Numbered from the stretch's first letter, positions 1-8,502 are shown. The stretch: DNA of 64,000 nt from Actinoplanes ianthinogenes (GCF_018324205.1 NZ_AP023356.1:8624501-8688500), one strand, 5' to 3'. Program-made: numbers and translations. The notes: generated by a model from the sequence alone, not told the origin.

Positions 1-308
1 CTCTTGCCGGAGGAGAAGACCACGTCGCGCGGCACGAGGGCGACCTCGGAGTCGAACCAGGCGTGCCACGCCTCACCGAGGCTGATGGTGCTCTCCACCG
101 AGACCGTGGTGAGCCGCAGCTGCCCGGCCGAGCTGGAGACGTCGGCGCCGGTCACGGTGATCACCTGGTGCCCGTCCTTGCTGCCCAGGGTGTCCACGGT
201 CGGACCCGGTTCGAGCATGACGTAGGGCAGCGGCAGCACGGCGACGACGACCCCGAGCAGAGCGGTGATCAGCGCGCCGGCGGCGATCAGGAGGCCACGA
301 CGTTTCAT
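1..308 (-). CDS. PDZ/Lon-like (YlbL-type) protease, N-terminal part
   Basis: Only the first ~102 residues lie in the window; the gene runs off the left edge. The product begins MKRRGLLIAAGALITALLGV, a single N-terminal membrane anchor, followed by a segment with LPYVMLEPGPTVDTLG and SISLGEAWHAWFDSEVALVP. This layout (one TM, a conserved P-x-PY-x-x-PGP segment, then a PDZ domain and an S16 Lon-like domain) is typical of the actinobacterial YlbL family of membrane-anchored PDZ proteases. The PDZ and catalytic Ser/Lys regions are not visible here. The start is the ATG at 308; no strong Shine-Dalgarno precedes it. The next gene is divergent. Confidence 0.7.
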   Translation of the reverse strand, partial: MKRRGLLIAAGALITALLGVVVAVLPLPYVMLEPGPTVDTLGSKDGHQVITVTGADVSSSAGQLRLTTVSVESTISLGEAWHAWFDSEVALVPRDVVFSSGK

Positions 309-391
309 CGGGGGGAGCGTACCGATGACCGCGCGACGGCCGCCGCCGGGTCGGCCGCCGCCACGCCGTCGATCTCCGCGGCATCACGGAC

Positions 392-868
392 GTGGATGGA
401 TCCGCTACCGTGTCCGGCGTGCTGTGGGGTGGACGGCGGGTTGCCGGGTTGGTGCTGGCGGTTCTGGTCGTGGTGGCCGGTGCGGGGTGGGGGCTCTATG
501 CCTGGCGCCGGCACGCCACCTACGGGACCATGGCCGACCAGCAGGAGCTGAAGGTGACCCTGGCGACCGGGGACCGGCTGACGCTGGTGGTGCCGGATCG
601 CGGGGCGTCGATCGGGGACCACTGGACGGCGCAGTTGCCGGACTCCGGGGTGCTGCGGGCGGTGGACGAGCGGTTCACCTACAGCAGCGTGCACGACCGG
701 CTGTTCGGCCCGGCGCTCGGCGGCGGCAGCGGCACCCGGTACTTCATCTTCGAGGCGTCCACGCCCGGCGAGGTGACGGTCACGCTGACCAACTGCTTCC
801 GTGGCTGCAAGTTCCCCGCCGACAAGGCCGAGTCGACCGCCACGACCTGGCTGGTCACCGTCGATTAG
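392..868 (+). CDS. Membrane-anchored chagasin-like (I42) protease-inhibitor domain protein
   Basis: The 158-residue product has an N-terminal TM/signal anchor (residues ~16-36) and an extracytoplasmic beta-rich domain. Two segments match the I42 chagasin pattern: GDHWTAQLP (in place of the NPTTGYxW loop) and GGGSGTRYFIFEASTPGEVT, the G-rich loop followed by the f-x-f-x-A-x-x-x-G strand. Chagasin domains inhibit papain-type cysteine proteases; in bacteria their targets are usually unknown. A GTG at 392 is used; the ATG a few bases downstream is out of frame. It lies divergently next to the YlbL-type protease, so a role in extracytoplasmic proteolysis is possible but unproven. Its stop overlaps the convergent TetR gene by 4 nt. 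Confidence 0.6.
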   Translation: MDGSATVSGVLWGGRRVAGLVLAVLVVVAGAGWGLYAWRRHATYGTMADQQELKVTLATGDRLTLVVPDRGASIGDHWTAQLPDSGVLRAVDERFTYSSVHDRLFGPALGGGSGTRYFIFEASTPGEVTVTLTNCFRGCKFPADKAESTATTWLVTVD

Positions 869-1458
869 GACCGGGGGCGCAGCCCGTCCAGGGCGGCGGT
901 GACGACCCGCTCGGCGTAATCGGCGGTGAGCGGCCCGGTGCGCTGCAACCAGCGGTTGAGCACCGGACCCCAGATGAGGTCCACGGCGATGTCCAGGTCG
1001 AGGCCGGGCGCGAGCTGGCCGGCCCGCTGGGCGCTGCGCAGCCGCTCCCGCTTGGCCTCGCGCATCGGCTCGTCGAGGTGCTCCCGGTACGCCGCCGCCA
1101 GCTCGGCGTCGTGGGTGATCTCGGTGGCCAGCGCGCGCATCGGCTGGTCGTACCGGGGATCGTTGAGTTCCTCGACGGTGGCGCGCAGCACCAGGATCAG
1201 GTCGGCCCGCAGGTCGCCGGTGTCGGGCAGCACCACCGGGCCGCCGTCACCGCTCTCGCTGAGCATCAGGAAAGCGTCGAACAGCACGACGCCCTTGGAC
1301 GGCCACCAGCGATAGATGGTCTGTTTGCCGACGCCGGCGCGCGCGGCGATGCCCTCGATGGTGAGTTTCGCGTAACCGACCTCCTGGACCAGGTCGAAGG
1401 CGGCGGTGAGGACGGCCCGGCGTGAGGCCTCACGCCGGCGGGTCGGGTTGGGGGTCAC
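865..1458 (-). CDS. TetR-family transcriptional repressor
   Basis: 197 residues from GTG 1458. The N-terminal HTH (residues ~10-60) contains LTIEGIAARAGVGKQTIYRWW, a standard TetR recognition helix with the Y-R-W variant, and the C-terminal half is helical (TetR ligand domain). An in-frame extension upstream exists but crosses the operator region and reads as non-coding, so the GTG is preferred. It is divergent from the SDR at 1583, and two copies of GAGACG-N3-CGTCTY lie between them. The most economical model is autoregulation plus repression of the SDR. Ligand unknown. Confidence 0.85.
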   Translation of the reverse strand: MTPNPTRRREASRRAVLTAAFDLVQEVGYAKLTIEGIAARAGVGKQTIYRWWPSKGVVLFDAFLMLSESGDGGPVVLPDTGDLRADLILVLRATVEELNDPRYDQPMRALATEITHDAELAAAYREHLDEPMREAKRERLRSAQRAGQLAPGLDLDIAVDLIWGPVLNRWLQRTGPLTADYAERVVTAALDGLRPRS

Positions 1459-1481
1459 CGGACCACCATAGTCCCAACGAA

Positions 1482-1500
1482 ACGAGACGTACCGTCTTGT
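1482..1500. promoter_or_regulatory. TetR operator, proximal copy
   Basis: Near-perfect inverted repeat GAGACG-TAC-CGTCTT (1484-1498), flanked by AC and GT on either side. It sits 26 nt upstream of the TetR start. The same half-sites recur 54 nt away, which supports a specific operator. Confidence 0.65.
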
Positions 1501-1535
1501 CATGCGGAGCGCCGCGGGTGTAGCGTCCCTGCCTA

Positions 1536-1555
1536 GCGAGACGAAACGTCTCGTC
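1536..1555. promoter_or_regulatory. TetR operator, SDR-proximal copy
   Basis: Perfect inverted repeat GAGACG-AAA-CGTCTC (1538-1552), 31 nt before the SDR start. It shares both half-sites with the copy at 1484-1498 and is followed by the same CGTCTTGT string seen there. The centre-to-centre distance is 54 bp, about five helical turns. Confidence 0.7.
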
Positions 1556-1582
1556 TTGTCAGCGAGAGAACAGGGGACCCGC

Positions 1583-2419
1583 ATGTCTCGCACCTGGTTC
1601 ATCACCGGCGCCAGCCGTGGCCTCGGCCGCGCGTTCACCCGGGCCGCCCTCGACCGCGGAGACCGGGTCGTCGCCGCGTCCCGCAGCATCACCCGCGCCG
1701 ACTTCGACGAACGCCACGGCGACCGCCTGCTCGCCCTGCCGCTCGACGTGACCGACCGCGACGCCGTGTTCGCCGCGGTGGCCACCGCGATCGAGCGCTT
1801 CGGGCCGCTGGACATCGTCGTCAACAACGCCGGCACCCTGTCCATGGGCATGATCGAGGAGTTCACCGAGGCGCAGGCCCGCGCCCAGTTGGAGGTCAAC
1901 CTCTTCGGCGCGCTGTGGGTCACCCAGGCCGCGCTGCCGCACCTGCGGGCCCAGCGTTCCGGGCACCTGGTGCAGGTCTCCAGCATCGCCGCGCTCGGCG
2001 GCTTCCCCAGCACCGGCATGTACAGCGCGAGCAAGTTCGCCCTGGAGGGGATGAGCGAGGCGCTGGCCATGGAGGCGGCGGCCTTCGACGTCAAGGTCAG
2101 CATCGTGCAGCCCGGTGGGTACTGGACCGACCTCTACACCAGCATGGCCACCACCACGCCGAGCGACGCCTACCGGCCGCTGCGCGAGCAGCTGGAGGCG
2201 CAGTGGGCGGACGGCTCGGTGGACAGTGAGCCGGAGCTGGCCGCACAGGCCCTGCTCGCCCTGGTCGACAGCGAGCGGCCACCGTTGCGGCTGCTGCTCG
2301 GCAGCATGGTCTACGACCTGGCCTTCGACATCTCCCGCCGCCGGATGGAGGAGTGGGCGAGCTGGGAGCAGGTCAGCCGGGCCGCCGAGAAGGCGTCCCG
2401 GACCGCGCCATCGCGGTGA
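1583..2419 (+). CDS. Short-chain dehydrogenase/reductase (classical SDR)
   Basis: 278 residues. The cofactor motif is ITGASRGLG (residues ~7-15), then VNNAG (residues ~83-87), a catalytic Ser in VQVSSIAALGG, and YSASK (YxxxK). This is a complete classical SDR using NAD(P)H. The ATG at 1583 follows an AGGGGA ribosome-binding site and begins exactly at the Rossmann fold; the frame stays open upstream across the operator, so the longer version is rejected. Substrate unknown. It forms a divergent pair with the TetR gene and is the likely regulated target. Confidence 0.88.
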   Translation: MSRTWFITGASRGLGRAFTRAALDRGDRVVAASRSITRADFDERHGDRLLALPLDVTDRDAVFAAVATAIERFGPLDIVVNNAGTLSMGMIEEFTEAQARAQLEVNLFGALWVTQAALPHLRAQRSGHLVQVSSIAALGGFPSTGMYSASKFALEGMSEALAMEAAAFDVKVSIVQPGGYWTDLYTSMATTTPSDAYRPLREQLEAQWADGSVDSEPELAAQALLALVDSERPPLRLLLGSMVYDLAFDISRRRMEEWASWEQVSRAAEKASRTAPSR

Positions 2420-2519
2420 CACGCGTGGCCGCCCTCGGCCTCTCCGCGGACGCCGCCGGCCGGCGTGCCGCGGCGGAGCCGACGGATGAAAACAATTCCC
2501 GGGCGGCCCGACCCGATGC

Positions 2520-4982
2520 CTACGGGGCGTCTGGCGCTCGCCAATCCCGCAAGGCCTCGCCTGCCACCGCGTTGGGGTGCTCCTCGTCGACCGCTCGCTC
2601 CAGCACGCTGATCGCCTCGGCGGTGCGGCCCGCCTCCCGATAGCAGGCGGCCAGGCCGATGCGGGCGTTGACCGTCTCCGGGTGCCAGTCGCCGAGCAGG
2701 CGTACCCGGTCGTCGACCACCCGCTCCAGGAGGCCGATCGCGTCGGCGGTCCGCCCCGCCTGCCAGTAGGACGAGGCGAGGCCGGCGCGGGCGCTGATCG
2801 TGTCCGGGTGGTCGTTGCCGAGCAGTCGTGCCGTGTCGTCGACGGCTTTCTCGTCGATCGCGACGGCTTCGGCGGTCCGTCCTGCCTGCCGGTAGCAGGC
2901 GGCGAGTGCGATGCGGGCGTTGATGGTGTCGGGGTGCTGGTCGCCGAGCAGGTGTACCCGATCCTCGATGACCTTCTCCAGGATGGCGATCGCCTCGGCG
3001 GTACGCCCGGCGTCCCCGTAGGACGACGCGAGGCCGGCGCGGGCGCTGATCGTGTCCGGGTGGTCGTTGCCGAGCAGTCGTGCCGTGTCGTCGACGGCTT
3101 TCTCGTCGATCGCGACGGCTTCGGCGGTCCGTCCTGCCTGCCGGTAGCAGGCGGCGAGCGCGATGCGGGCGTTGATGGTGTCGGGGTGCTGGTCGCCGAG
3201 CAGGTGTGCCCGATCCTCGATGACCTTCTCCAGGATGGCGATCGCCTCGGCGGTCCGCCCGGCGTCCCCGTAGGACGACGCGAGGCCGGCGCGAGCGTCG
3301 ATCGTGTCCCGGTGCCTCTCGCCGAGCAGCCGCGAGGTGTCGGTCACCGCCCGCTCGTCGAGGACGATCGCGTCCGCCGTGCGGCCCGCCCGCCGATACC
3401 CGGCGGCCAGGCCGATCCGTGCCGTCATCGTGTCCGGATGCTCGTCACCGAGCAGCCGCTCCCGGTCGTCGACCACCCGCTCCAGGAGGCCGATCGCGTC
3501 GGCGGCCCGCCCCGCCTGCCACCAGGCGGAGGCCAGACCGGCGCGGGCGGTGATCGTGTCCGGATGCTCGTCGCCCAGCAGTCGCACCGCGTCGTCGACG
3601 AGGCGCTGCCAATAGGTGATGGCGGGGGAGTGCAGCCGGGACCGCAGCAGGCTGGCGCCCGCCTGGAACAGCAGCGGATGCCCGGCCGGCTGCCACAACA
3701 GGTCGCTGATCAGGGCGAGGGTGTTGGTCCGCAACGCGTCGACCAGATCGGTGGTGGTGTGGTCGGACTCCGGCCACAGCTCCAGCAGCGCGTCGGCGGC
3801 GGCGTGGGCGGCCGCGGCCGGGTCGATCGTCCCGGCCTCCCGGGCGGCACGAGCGGTCAACGCGTGGATCCGTACCGCGCGTGGCCCGTCGGCGGGGGTG
3901 TGGGTCAGCAGGCCGTAGCGGTGCAGCAGCCGCAACGCCGCCCGCGCCCGATCGGCGGTGCAGGACAGGAAAGTAGTGACCGCGGTGGTCTTCCACAGGT
4001 GGTCGGGATGGCCGTCCGGGTCGAGCACCGCGGCCAGCGCCAGAGCGGGCCGGGCCAGTCCCGCAGGGGCGGCTTCGTCGGCGGCGTCCAGGGCGAGCAG
4101 CAGGGTCACCGCGACCGGCCGGCCGTATCCGTCGGGGTCGCTGCCGGCCGGCATCACCTCGGCCACCCGCGCGGCCGTACGCACAAGGGTCAGATACTCC
4201 GTGCAGGTCACCGCCTGATCGATCAGGTAGGCGGCGGCGTGCGACAGCGCCAGCGGGAGATGTCCCAGCGCGCCGGCCAGGTCGTGCACCTTCGCGTCGA
4301 GCAGGTCGGGGCATCCGGCCTCGGTGAGCCGCTCGGTGAGGTAGGCCACCGACTCGGCCGGGGAGTACACGCCGACGTCGATGCGCTGCCGTCCGGCACC
4401 GGTCAGGGCGGCGTCCTGCCGCCGGGTCGTCGCCATCGTCCGTCCCTTCGGTCGCTGCGGGGGCCACCATCCGGCCAGGTGGTCCGGGTCGGTGACGTCG
4501 TCGAGCACGATCAGCCAGGACCGGTCGGTGCTGTGCAGCCACTCGCAGAACGCGGCGGCGTCGGCCGCGGGATCGGCGCCGTCGGCCCCCGGCGCGGCCA
4601 CCCGCAGCGCCGCTCGCGCGTACCCGCTGACGATCCGCTCGGGACTGTTCGCGCTCACCCAGGCCACCAGATCCGCGGTCCGCTCGTCCAGTGCCCGGTG
4701 CACCAGCCAGGCTGCCAGTTGCGACTTGCCGACCCCGCCACCACCCGCCAGCACCCACGCGTGCCGGTCACCGTCGATCCGCTCGCGGACCCGTGGCCGG
4801 GGCTGGAAGGCCGAGGCCACCGCCGGCGGCCGTCCCACCTGGACCGGCCAGGTCACCGCCACCGGCGGATGGTGATGGTGCTCGTGATACTCCGCCCGGA
4901 CGTCGCCGACGATGATGCCGGTGTTGGCGACACCGCCCCGGTCGGCCCGGGCGTCACCGGACCGGGCGACGAATCCGGTCAC
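2520..4982 (-). CDS. NB-ARC/TPR STAND protein (body of a frameshifted gene)
   Basis: The frame starting at GTG 4982 gives 820 residues. There is a P-loop GGGGVGKS (residues ~80-87), Walker B WLIVLDDVTD, and the GHLPLAL motif typical of NB-ARC ATPases. About eight 42-residue tetratricopeptide repeats of the Kinesin-light-chain type follow (LLGDxHPDTxxARxxLA, residues ~455-810). NB-ARC proteins are nucleotide-gated switches that oligomerise when the sensor domain is engaged. GTG 4982 overlaps the stop of the upstream membrane segment by GTGA, so this could be a coupled second gene. However, the ANTG repeat motif continues across the junction (SVANTGVQ before, GVANTGII after), which favours one original protein of ~945 residues. 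Confidence 0.8.
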   Translation of the reverse strand: MTGFVARSGDARADRGGVANTGIIVGDVRAEYHEHHHHPPVAVTWPVQVGRPPAVASAFQPRPRVRERIDGDRHAWVLAGGGGVGKSQLAAWLVHRALDERTADLVAWVSANSPERIVSGYARAALRVAAPGADGADPAADAAAFCEWLHSTDRSWLIVLDDVTDPDHLAGWWPPQRPKGRTMATTRRQDAALTGAGRQRIDVGVYSPAESVAYLTERLTEAGCPDLLDAKVHDLAGALGHLPLALSHAAAYLIDQAVTCTEYLTLVRTAARVAEVMPAGSDPDGYGRPVAVTLLLALDAADEAAPAGLARPALALAAVLDPDGHPDHLWKTTAVTTFLSCTADRARAALRLLHRYGLLTHTPADGPRAVRIHALTARAAREAGTIDPAAAAHAAADALLELWPESDHTTTDLVDALRTNTLALISDLLWQPAGHPLLFQAGASLLRSRLHSPAITYWQRLVDDAVRLLGDEHPDTITARAGLASAWWQAGRAADAIGLLERVVDDRERLLGDEHPDTMTARIGLAAGYRRAGRTADAIVLDERAVTDTSRLLGERHRDTIDARAGLASSYGDAGRTAEAIAILEKVIEDRAHLLGDQHPDTINARIALAACYRQAGRTAEAVAIDEKAVDDTARLLGNDHPDTISARAGLASSYGDAGRTAEAIAILEKVIEDRVHLLGDQHPDTINARIALAACYRQAGRTAEAVAIDEKAVDDTARLLGNDHPDTISARAGLASSYWQAGRTADAIGLLERVVDDRVRLLGDWHPETVNARIGLAACYREAGRTAEAISVLERAVDEEHPNAVAGEALRDWRAPDAP
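2767..3270 (-). repeat. Tandem 252-bp duplication inside the TPR region
   Basis: Two adjacent 252-bp units (2767-3018 and 3019-3270) are about 98% identical by eye, with differences such as GTGTACC versus GTGTGCC and GGTACG versus GGTCCG. Each encodes two 42-residue TPRs. The flanking TPRs are much more diverged, so this duplication is recent and changes repeat number by two. Confidence 0.85.
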
Positions 4983-5356
4983 GGCCGGGGATGCCGCTGC
5001 ACACCGGTGTTGGCCACCGAACCGGGCCCGTCCGCGACCGCGTCGCCGGAACCGGTCACCCGCGCCGGGCGGTCGTCGCCGGCCACCTGCACGCCGGTGT
5101 TGGCCTGCCCACCACCGGTGGCGCGGGCCTTGCCCGAGTCCTCGACCCGGTCCGGCACGTCCGTCGGGGCCGGCAACAGATACGGCGCGATGAGCGCGAT
5201 CACCGCCACCACCGAGCCGATCACGCTGCCCAGCTTGTCCGCCCTGTCCAGCCCGACCACCGCCAGGTAGCCCACCAGGCCGGCGACGATCACGCCGAAC
5301 AGTCCACGCCCGGCCCACAACCACCGCCGGTTACGACGAGGCACCCCGACCACCAT
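4979..5356 (-). CDS. Membrane-anchored N-terminal segment of the NB-ARC/TPR protein
   Basis: 125 residues from ATG 5356. There are two hydrophobic segments (GLFGVIVAGLVGYLAVVGL and SVIGSVVAVIALIAPYLL), then a Gly/Asn-rich tail with repeated ANTG motifs (GGQANTGVQVAGDD, SVANTGVQ). The frame ends at TGA 4979-4981. Restoring one G on the coding strand near 4997 joins it to the NB-ARC frame. Alternatively it is a separate small membrane protein translationally coupled to the NB-ARC gene through GTGA. It lies 66 nt downstream of the FtsX gene on the same strand. Confidence 0.65.
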   Translation of the reverse strand: MVVGVPRRNRRWLWAGRGLFGVIVAGLVGYLAVVGLDRADKLGSVIGSVVAVIALIAPYLLPAPTDVPDRVEDSGKARATGGGQANTGVQVAGDDRPARVTGSGDAVADGPGSVANTGVQRHPRP

Positions 5357-5422
5357 CCACCGTCATCGAAGACTGGAACGTCCGCCAGTCTACGAACACC
5401 ACCGCAAGCACCATCGGCGAGA

Positions 5423-7720
5423 TCACTCGGTGCGCAAGGCGGTCGCCGTCCGGGTGCGCGCCGCCCACCCGGCCGGCAGCATGGCCCCGACGACCGCGAT
5501 CACCAGGCCACCCAACGCGAACAGCAGCAGCTCACCCGGGACATAGATGTTCAGCACCGCATCCGGCAGGTGGAAGCCCGCGGTATCCCCCATCTTGGTC
5601 ACGATGGTGCGTTGCAGCAGGACCCCGGCCGGAGCACCGAGCGCCCCACCGGCCAGCCCGAGGACGGTGACCGAGGCGATGACCATCGTGACGGTCTGCC
5701 GTGGCGCCATCCCGAGCGCCTTGTGGATGCCCAGGTCGTGGACGCGTTCCCGGGTCTCCAGGACGACCGTGTTGAGCACGCCCAGGGCGGCGACCGCGGT
5801 CAGCATCACGGTGAGCAGCGCGGTCAGCGCGTTGATGATGAGCACCTCGTCGGCGGTGCCGTGCTCGTTCACCATCGCCTGCGCCCGGAGCGGGCTCAGC
5901 GCGGTGTCCAGCGATTGCGCGTAGGCCGCCACGTCGGTGCCCGGCTGGACGCTCACGGTGAACAGGTCGGGCTCGGTGTCCGCCCCGGCTCCGGTGAGGA
6001 TCTGCAAGCCGTCGTTCTCGGTGTTGAACACCTCACCGACGATCGTGGCGGAGGTCTGCTTGCCGTCCCGGGTCAGCTGGACGGTGTCCCCGATCCGGGT
6101 GTGCGTGGCGGTCAGGAACGGGGTCGCCACGACGATCTCGCCCGGCCCGCGGTACCAGTCGCCGGAGATCATCCGATAGCCGTCCGCGCAGGTGGTGCCA
6201 CTGGTCTCCTGACTCTCCAGGGTGCCGCCGAGCCCGGCAACGGTCACATCGCCGGCGGTCACCGCGCAGTACCCGGCGGTCCCGGCCTGATGGGTGATCG
6301 CGCTGAGGACCGCCGCGGGGTCGGCCGGCGTCGCCTTCTCGCCGCCCGGCGGCGCGGACACCTGCCGCTTCCCGCCGCCACCACCGGGCGGCGGACCCAT
6401 GCTCATCCGGGCCAGGTTCACCTGGACGTCACCGTGACTGTCCGCGGCCTGGATCTCGGTCAGCGAGGAGGCCAGGCCGACCGAGAAGGTGACGGCGGCC
6501 GCCCCGAACGCGATCGCGATGACGATCGTCGCCGACCGGACCGGGCGGGCGAACGGCTGTGCCAGGCCGAGCGTCACCGGACGGGGGAGCGGGAGCCGGG
6601 CGGTCAGCCGGGCCGCCCACCGGCCGCGGCCGGGGGACGGGGTGCGGCCGACGGCGAGGGCGTCGACGGTACGCAATCGGCCGGCCCGCGACGCGGCGAT
6701 CCAGGCGGTGACCGTCACCAGGGCGAGTACCCCGGCCAGGACGGCGATGGTCACCCACGGCTCGACGCCGCTGTCGTTCGTACCGTAAAGGTCGTTGGTC
6801 TTGGCAAGCACCGGGACGGCCAGCAGGTTGCCGGCGACCGCGCCCAGCGCGGCCCCGATCGTCGCCGGGATCAACGCCTGGCTCAGATAGGCGCGCACCA
6901 CCTGGCTCGGGGTGAAGCCGAGCGCCTTGAGGATGCCGATCCGGCGGGTGCCGGAGCTGACCGCCCCGGCGATCACGTTGCCGACGATCAGCACCGCCAT
7001 GATCAGACCGAGCAGGCCGAACGCGATCAGGAACGGCACGAACAGCGCGGCGTCACTGGCGGCGCGCTGCCGGGTGACCAGCCAGGACTTGGACGCCGTG
7101 AGCGCCTCCGTCCCGATCCCGGCCAGGACCGCGTCGACCTGCTCGGCGTTGTCGGCCCTGGTCAGGCGATACAGCATCTGATAGCCGGCCGGGACGATCT
7201 GTTCCGGGACGACCCAGCCGTCGGCGGTCTCGCTGACCGATCGCGCCAGGCCCACCACGGTCAGGTCCGGGTTCCGCCACACGGCGCCGATCGACCGGGA
7301 GCGCATGTGTTCGGTCCGGCCGTCGCTGGACAGCACGATCTCGCCGGGCTTGGTCGCCCACCGGCCCCGGACCAGCCGGACGTCGTCGACCCCGCCGGTC
7401 GGCCGACTCCGGCCGACCACCGTCATCCCCGGCAACGGCTGGTCGTGGTCGTCGATCGGGGTGATCGACGCGGTCGGGAACGGGCCGGCGGCCGCGGACA
7501 CCCCCGTGGCGTGCGCGGACGCGGCCAGTTGCGCCGCCGTCGTCTTGCTCGCGTCGAACTGCACGGTCAGGTGGGCGCCGTTCTGCTGCTCGAACGCCCG
7601 GTCGAACGGCGCGTTCGAGGCGACCAGCAGCGTCCCGCCGAGCACCGAGGCGGACACCGCGACCAGCACGACCAGGGCGATCACCACCGTGTGCACCCGG
7701 CGGCGCTGCATCGCCCTCAT
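5423..7720 (-). CDS. FtsX/MacB-type ABC transporter permease
   Basis: 765 residues from ATG 7720, overlapping the ATPase stop by ATGA, so the two are coupled. The architecture is an N-terminal TM (VVIALVVLVAVSASVLGGTLL), a large extracytoplasmic MacB-like domain, a first FtsX triplet of TMs (~residues 250-370), a second TM and extracytoplasmic block with a Gly/Pro-rich loop, and a second FtsX domain at the C terminus (~residues 640-760). This duplicated layout is usual for actinobacterial LolCDE/MacB-like exporters, which move lipids or peptides or act mechanically rather than importing. The neighbouring two-component system suggests an antimicrobial or envelope-stress response, by analogy only. 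Confidence 0.88.
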   Translation of the reverse strand: MRAMQRRRVHTVVIALVVLVAVSASVLGGTLLVASNAPFDRAFEQQNGAHLTVQFDASKTTAAQLAASAHATGVSAAAGPFPTASITPIDDHDQPLPGMTVVGRSRPTGGVDDVRLVRGRWATKPGEIVLSSDGRTEHMRSRSIGAVWRNPDLTVVGLARSVSETADGWVVPEQIVPAGYQMLYRLTRADNAEQVDAVLAGIGTEALTASKSWLVTRQRAASDAALFVPFLIAFGLLGLIMAVLIVGNVIAGAVSSGTRRIGILKALGFTPSQVVRAYLSQALIPATIGAALGAVAGNLLAVPVLAKTNDLYGTNDSGVEPWVTIAVLAGVLALVTVTAWIAASRAGRLRTVDALAVGRTPSPGRGRWAARLTARLPLPRPVTLGLAQPFARPVRSATIVIAIAFGAAAVTFSVGLASSLTEIQAADSHGDVQVNLARMSMGPPPGGGGGKRQVSAPPGGEKATPADPAAVLSAITHQAGTAGYCAVTAGDVTVAGLGGTLESQETSGTTCADGYRMISGDWYRGPGEIVVATPFLTATHTRIGDTVQLTRDGKQTSATIVGEVFNTENDGLQILTGAGADTEPDLFTVSVQPGTDVAAYAQSLDTALSPLRAQAMVNEHGTADEVLIINALTALLTVMLTAVAALGVLNTVVLETRERVHDLGIHKALGMAPRQTVTMVIASVTVLGLAGGALGAPAGVLLQRTIVTKMGDTAGFHLPDAVLNIYVPGELLLFALGGLVIAVVGAMLPAGWAARTRTATALRTE

Positions 7721-8370
7721 CGGACCAGCCCGTCGACGATCCGGACGGTACGCGTCGCGCACGCCTGCGCCAGCGCCAGGTCGTGGGTGACCATGAGGAT
7801 CGTCTGGCCCTCGGCGTGCAGTTCCTTGAGCAGCTTCAGCACGTCCGCGCCGGAGGCGGTGTCCAGCGCGCCGGTCGGCTCGTCGGCCAGCAGCAGCGCC
7901 GGACGGTTCACCAGCGCCCGGGCCACCGCGACCCGCTGCCGCTCACCCCCGGACAGCCGCCCCGGGTACGCCCCGGCGTGCCGGTCCACGCCGAGGGTGC
8001 CGAGCAGCTCCCGGGCCCGGCGCTGGGCGGCGCCCCGCGACATCCCGGACAGCTGCGCCGGCAGCATCACGTTGTCGGCGACGGTCATGTCGTCGAGCAG
8101 GTTGAAGAACTGGAAGACCATGCCGATCCTCGAACGCCGGTAGCGTGCCGAACCGGCCTCGCCGAGCGCGTCGACCCGGACACCGTCCACGGTGACCGTG
8201 CCGCGGGTGGGCCGGTCCAGCCCCGCGATCAGGTTCAGCATCGTCGACTTGCCGCTGCCGGACGGGCCGAGGATCGCCACCGACTCGCCGGCCGTGATCG
8301 TCAGGTTCGCGTCCCGCAGGGCGGGCGGGCCGTCGCCGTAACTTCTGCTCACGTCGTGCAGCTCAATCAT
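7717..8370 (-). CDS. ABC transporter ATP-binding protein (LolD/MacB type)
   Basis: 217 residues. Walker A GPSGSGKST, Q-loop FQFFNLL, signature LSGGERQRV, Walker B ALLLADEPTGALD, and H-loop MVTHD are all intact. The TGALD after Walker B is characteristic of the MacB/LolD subgroup that pairs with FtsX permeases. The ATG at 8370 begins MIELHDVSRSYG. Frame readthrough further upstream has no coding character. It heads the two-gene transcript with the permease and is divergent from the histidine kinase (132-bp shared intergenic region). Confidence 0.93.
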   Translation of the reverse strand: MIELHDVSRSYGDGPPALRDANLTITAGESVAILGPSGSGKSTMLNLIAGLDRPTRGTVTVDGVRVDALGEAGSARYRRSRIGMVFQFFNLLDDMTVADNVMLPAQLSGMSRGAAQRRARELLGTLGVDRHAGAYPGRLSGGERQRVAVARALVNRPALLLADEPTGALDTASGADVLKLLKELHAEGQTILMVTHDLALAQACATRTVRIVDGLVR

Positions 8371-8502
8371 GGTTGCCGACGCTAGGGACCGGGACGGACC
8401 GGGCGCGTCGGCAAGAAGAGGCATCTTCGGCGCGCCCGTAGCTCTTTCGATGTAGTCCATGGAGCCGACGACCGGCTCCGGATAGACGGCGATAATGGTC
8501 CG

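Noticed and set aside
865..2103. 412-codon frame extending the TetR upstream
   Set aside because: It passes through the SDR on the opposite strand and the operators; a normal TetR length is obtained from GTG 1458.
2577..5270. 897-codon open frame on the plus strand opposite the NB-ARC gene
   Set aside because: Its translation is repetitive Gly/Val/Arg/Gln-rich text mirroring TPR codons of the minus strand, and there is no domain or ribosome-binding site.
4991..8143. 1050-codon plus-strand open frame over the FtsX and ABC genes
   Set aside because: High-GC antisense shadow; the opposite strand carries intact FtsX and ABC motifs.
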